Both the position numbers and the translations under genes were made by a program. Shown here one piece after another: positions 62,739 to 64,000 of a stretch of 64,000 bases of DNA; within the stretch, counting starts at the first letter, position 1, and every line of letters starts with the position of its first letter. Source of the DNA: Anolis sagrei (Eukaryota; Chordata; Lepidosauria; Squamata; Anolidae); NCBI RefSeq assembly GCF_037176765.1, contig NC_090024.1, positions 195,730,278-195,794,277 on the forward strand, in the 5' to 3' direction. Under the pieces are notes generated by a model. That model ran no database searches. It was not told where the DNA came from and saw nothing but the letters and a program-made list of their open reading frames with translations.

Positions 62739-63819
62739 GGGAGGGAGGATGATAAATGTCTTTCCTCACATAACCATGCATGCACATCAGTGTTGTCTAC
62801 ACAGTCCTTTTTCCATCTTTACTAGTGTTATTTTCTCAGAGTGCATAATGAGAAATATGCCCTGTGCAGAAAGCAAGGATATAGTGGCCATAATTCGCCA
62901 CATGAAGGTAAACTCACTGGATAAACAAGAGGTATTCCACTTCAGCTGTAGCTAGCACAATGCTCTACTCCCTTTTACAAACAAGGGCAACAGCCTGATC
63001 ACATAAAATTGTTGGCCATGTACACAATTTTACTTCAAGACTAGTATCATTTCAAAAATAATCTTTTGTGATTCAATGGGGAGGGAACTAGGAGAGCACT
63101 TAGGTGGCATGTCATCACTCACTTGATTAAAACATCTTTTGAATGCCCCAGTGGTTGAACATTACTGTCCTCCTTTGTTTCTTGGCTCTTCATAGGCAAA
63201 CCTCCAGATGCAGTGACACAGATTATTCACCCAGCATGATGCAGACCAAGTGATATCTGTAGTGTGAACAGTAGCACTAGTCAATGTGAATCCAGTTCTC
63301 AGTGGGGTTGACAACCTTTATAAACACAGATTGCTTGTTTGCATTATATGTAAAACCATACCTGGGAATGGAACAGTGGGCTTGCTATCATGCTGCTGAA
63401 AAGTCCATGCAACTGCACCTGAAGCTTGAAAGGTGGCTACTCTGTCTGCCTTTAACTTTCACTTTATCACAGCTGTTGCTTATTTGTTACTAGAAGTGAG
63501 CAGATAGGATTTAAATGTCTGAAAGTGGGTCCTCTCTCACTTCTGAATGGTAATGTGTGTGTGGAGTGAAGTGGGGGCTTCCTTGCATCAGGGCAGTTTG
63601 TCTGACTGCTAGAGCCTTAATGAGAGTAAGGGTGCACTAGTAGACTAGCAACAAGATGAGACAATCAGTTGAGTTACTAATGAATAAGCTTGTGCATAGA
63701 ATTGGCCCGACTAGATTGAATTGCTGATGCAAAAACCATATATGAACCGAGCCTATCCTTTAGCAGGACTCCTAAGAACATAGGAGGTGTCTAAACCAAA
63801 TCTGATCATTAGTTTAACT
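62739..63819. other. DYRK3 intron 2, nothing recognised
   Basis: No exon or named repeat seen. 61626-62250 is likewise unassigned. Confidence 0.45.
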
Positions 63820-63909
63820 CAGGCATGGGCAAACTTTGGCCCTCCAGGTATTTTGGCCTTTGGAGGTGACGTTCAAAACACCTGGAGGGCCAAAGTTTGC
63901 CTGTGCCCG
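63820..63909. mobile_element. hAT MITE, short (90 bp)
   Basis: CAGGCATGGGCAAACTTTGG and CCAAAGTTTGCCTGTGCCCG are inverted ends. Flanks GTTTAACT and GTTCAACT form an 8-bp duplication with one mismatch. Confidence 0.85.
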
Positions 63910-64000
63910 GTTCAACTTATTCAGAGTTTCACACATTCACTGTAGTGGTTTTCCAGGGTTTCAGATGGCACTTTTCTAGTCAGTAGGATTAGAACCTTGG

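Noticed and set aside
56396-64000. DYRK3 kinase-domain exon
   Set aside because: No frame with kinase motifs (GKGSFGQV, HCDLKPEN) exists here; it must lie to the right.

Overview
The window is nuclear DNA of a vertebrate, most likely a squamate reptile close to Anolis. The evidence is three spliced genes with vertebrate-type introns plus the repeat spectrum: tRNA- and 5S-derived SINEs with BovB-like tails, L2 and CR1 LINE 3' ends, Penelope-like elements with a GIY-YIG domain, and very many short hAT and mariner MITEs. Naming the genus rests on recognising repeat families and is inference.

Layout. (1) 1-9.6 kb, + strand: the last four coding exons of RASSF5 (RA and SARAH domains) and its 3' UTR; the 5' exons lie left of the window. 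(2) 9.6-10.4 kb: short tail-to-tail gap. (3) 10.4-41.7 kb, - strand: complete EIF2D, 15 coding exons giving 602 residues in one consistent frame, with a 10.7-kb intron 9 and a promoter near 41.6-41.8 kb. (4) 41.8-51.2 kb: intergenic stretch made largely of repeats (nested hAT elements, CR1, L2, 5S-type SINE, an inverted reverse-transcriptase duplication, a Penelope fragment). (5) 51.2-64 kb, + strand: CpG-rich promoter and first two coding exons of DYRK3 (53 residues); the kinase-domain exons lie right of the window. The order RASSF5-EIF2D-DYRK3 matches human 1q32.1, which supports all three names.

The genes do not form a pathway. RASSF5 is a Ras/Rap effector that binds MST kinases, EIF2D is a tRNA-delivery and ribosome-recycling factor, and DYRK3 is a dual-specificity kinase linked to condensate dissolution.

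No plainly new multi-gene system was found. The best leads are: an upstream ORF overlapping the DYRK3 start codon; NRF1 and RFX-type sites in the DYRK3 promoter; a mariner-type MITE 18 bp from the EIF2D exon 4 splice acceptor that may supply its branch point; a URR1/SPIN-like hAT with perfect 8-bp target duplications whose interior is shared with a Helitron-like element; a near-identical 140-bp inverted repeat of reverse-transcriptase code around a Helitron-like end; a tandem pair of perfect-looking hairpins in DYRK3 intron 2; and an unnamed short terminal-inverted-repeat family present twice. Repeat edges are approximate unless target duplications are stated.
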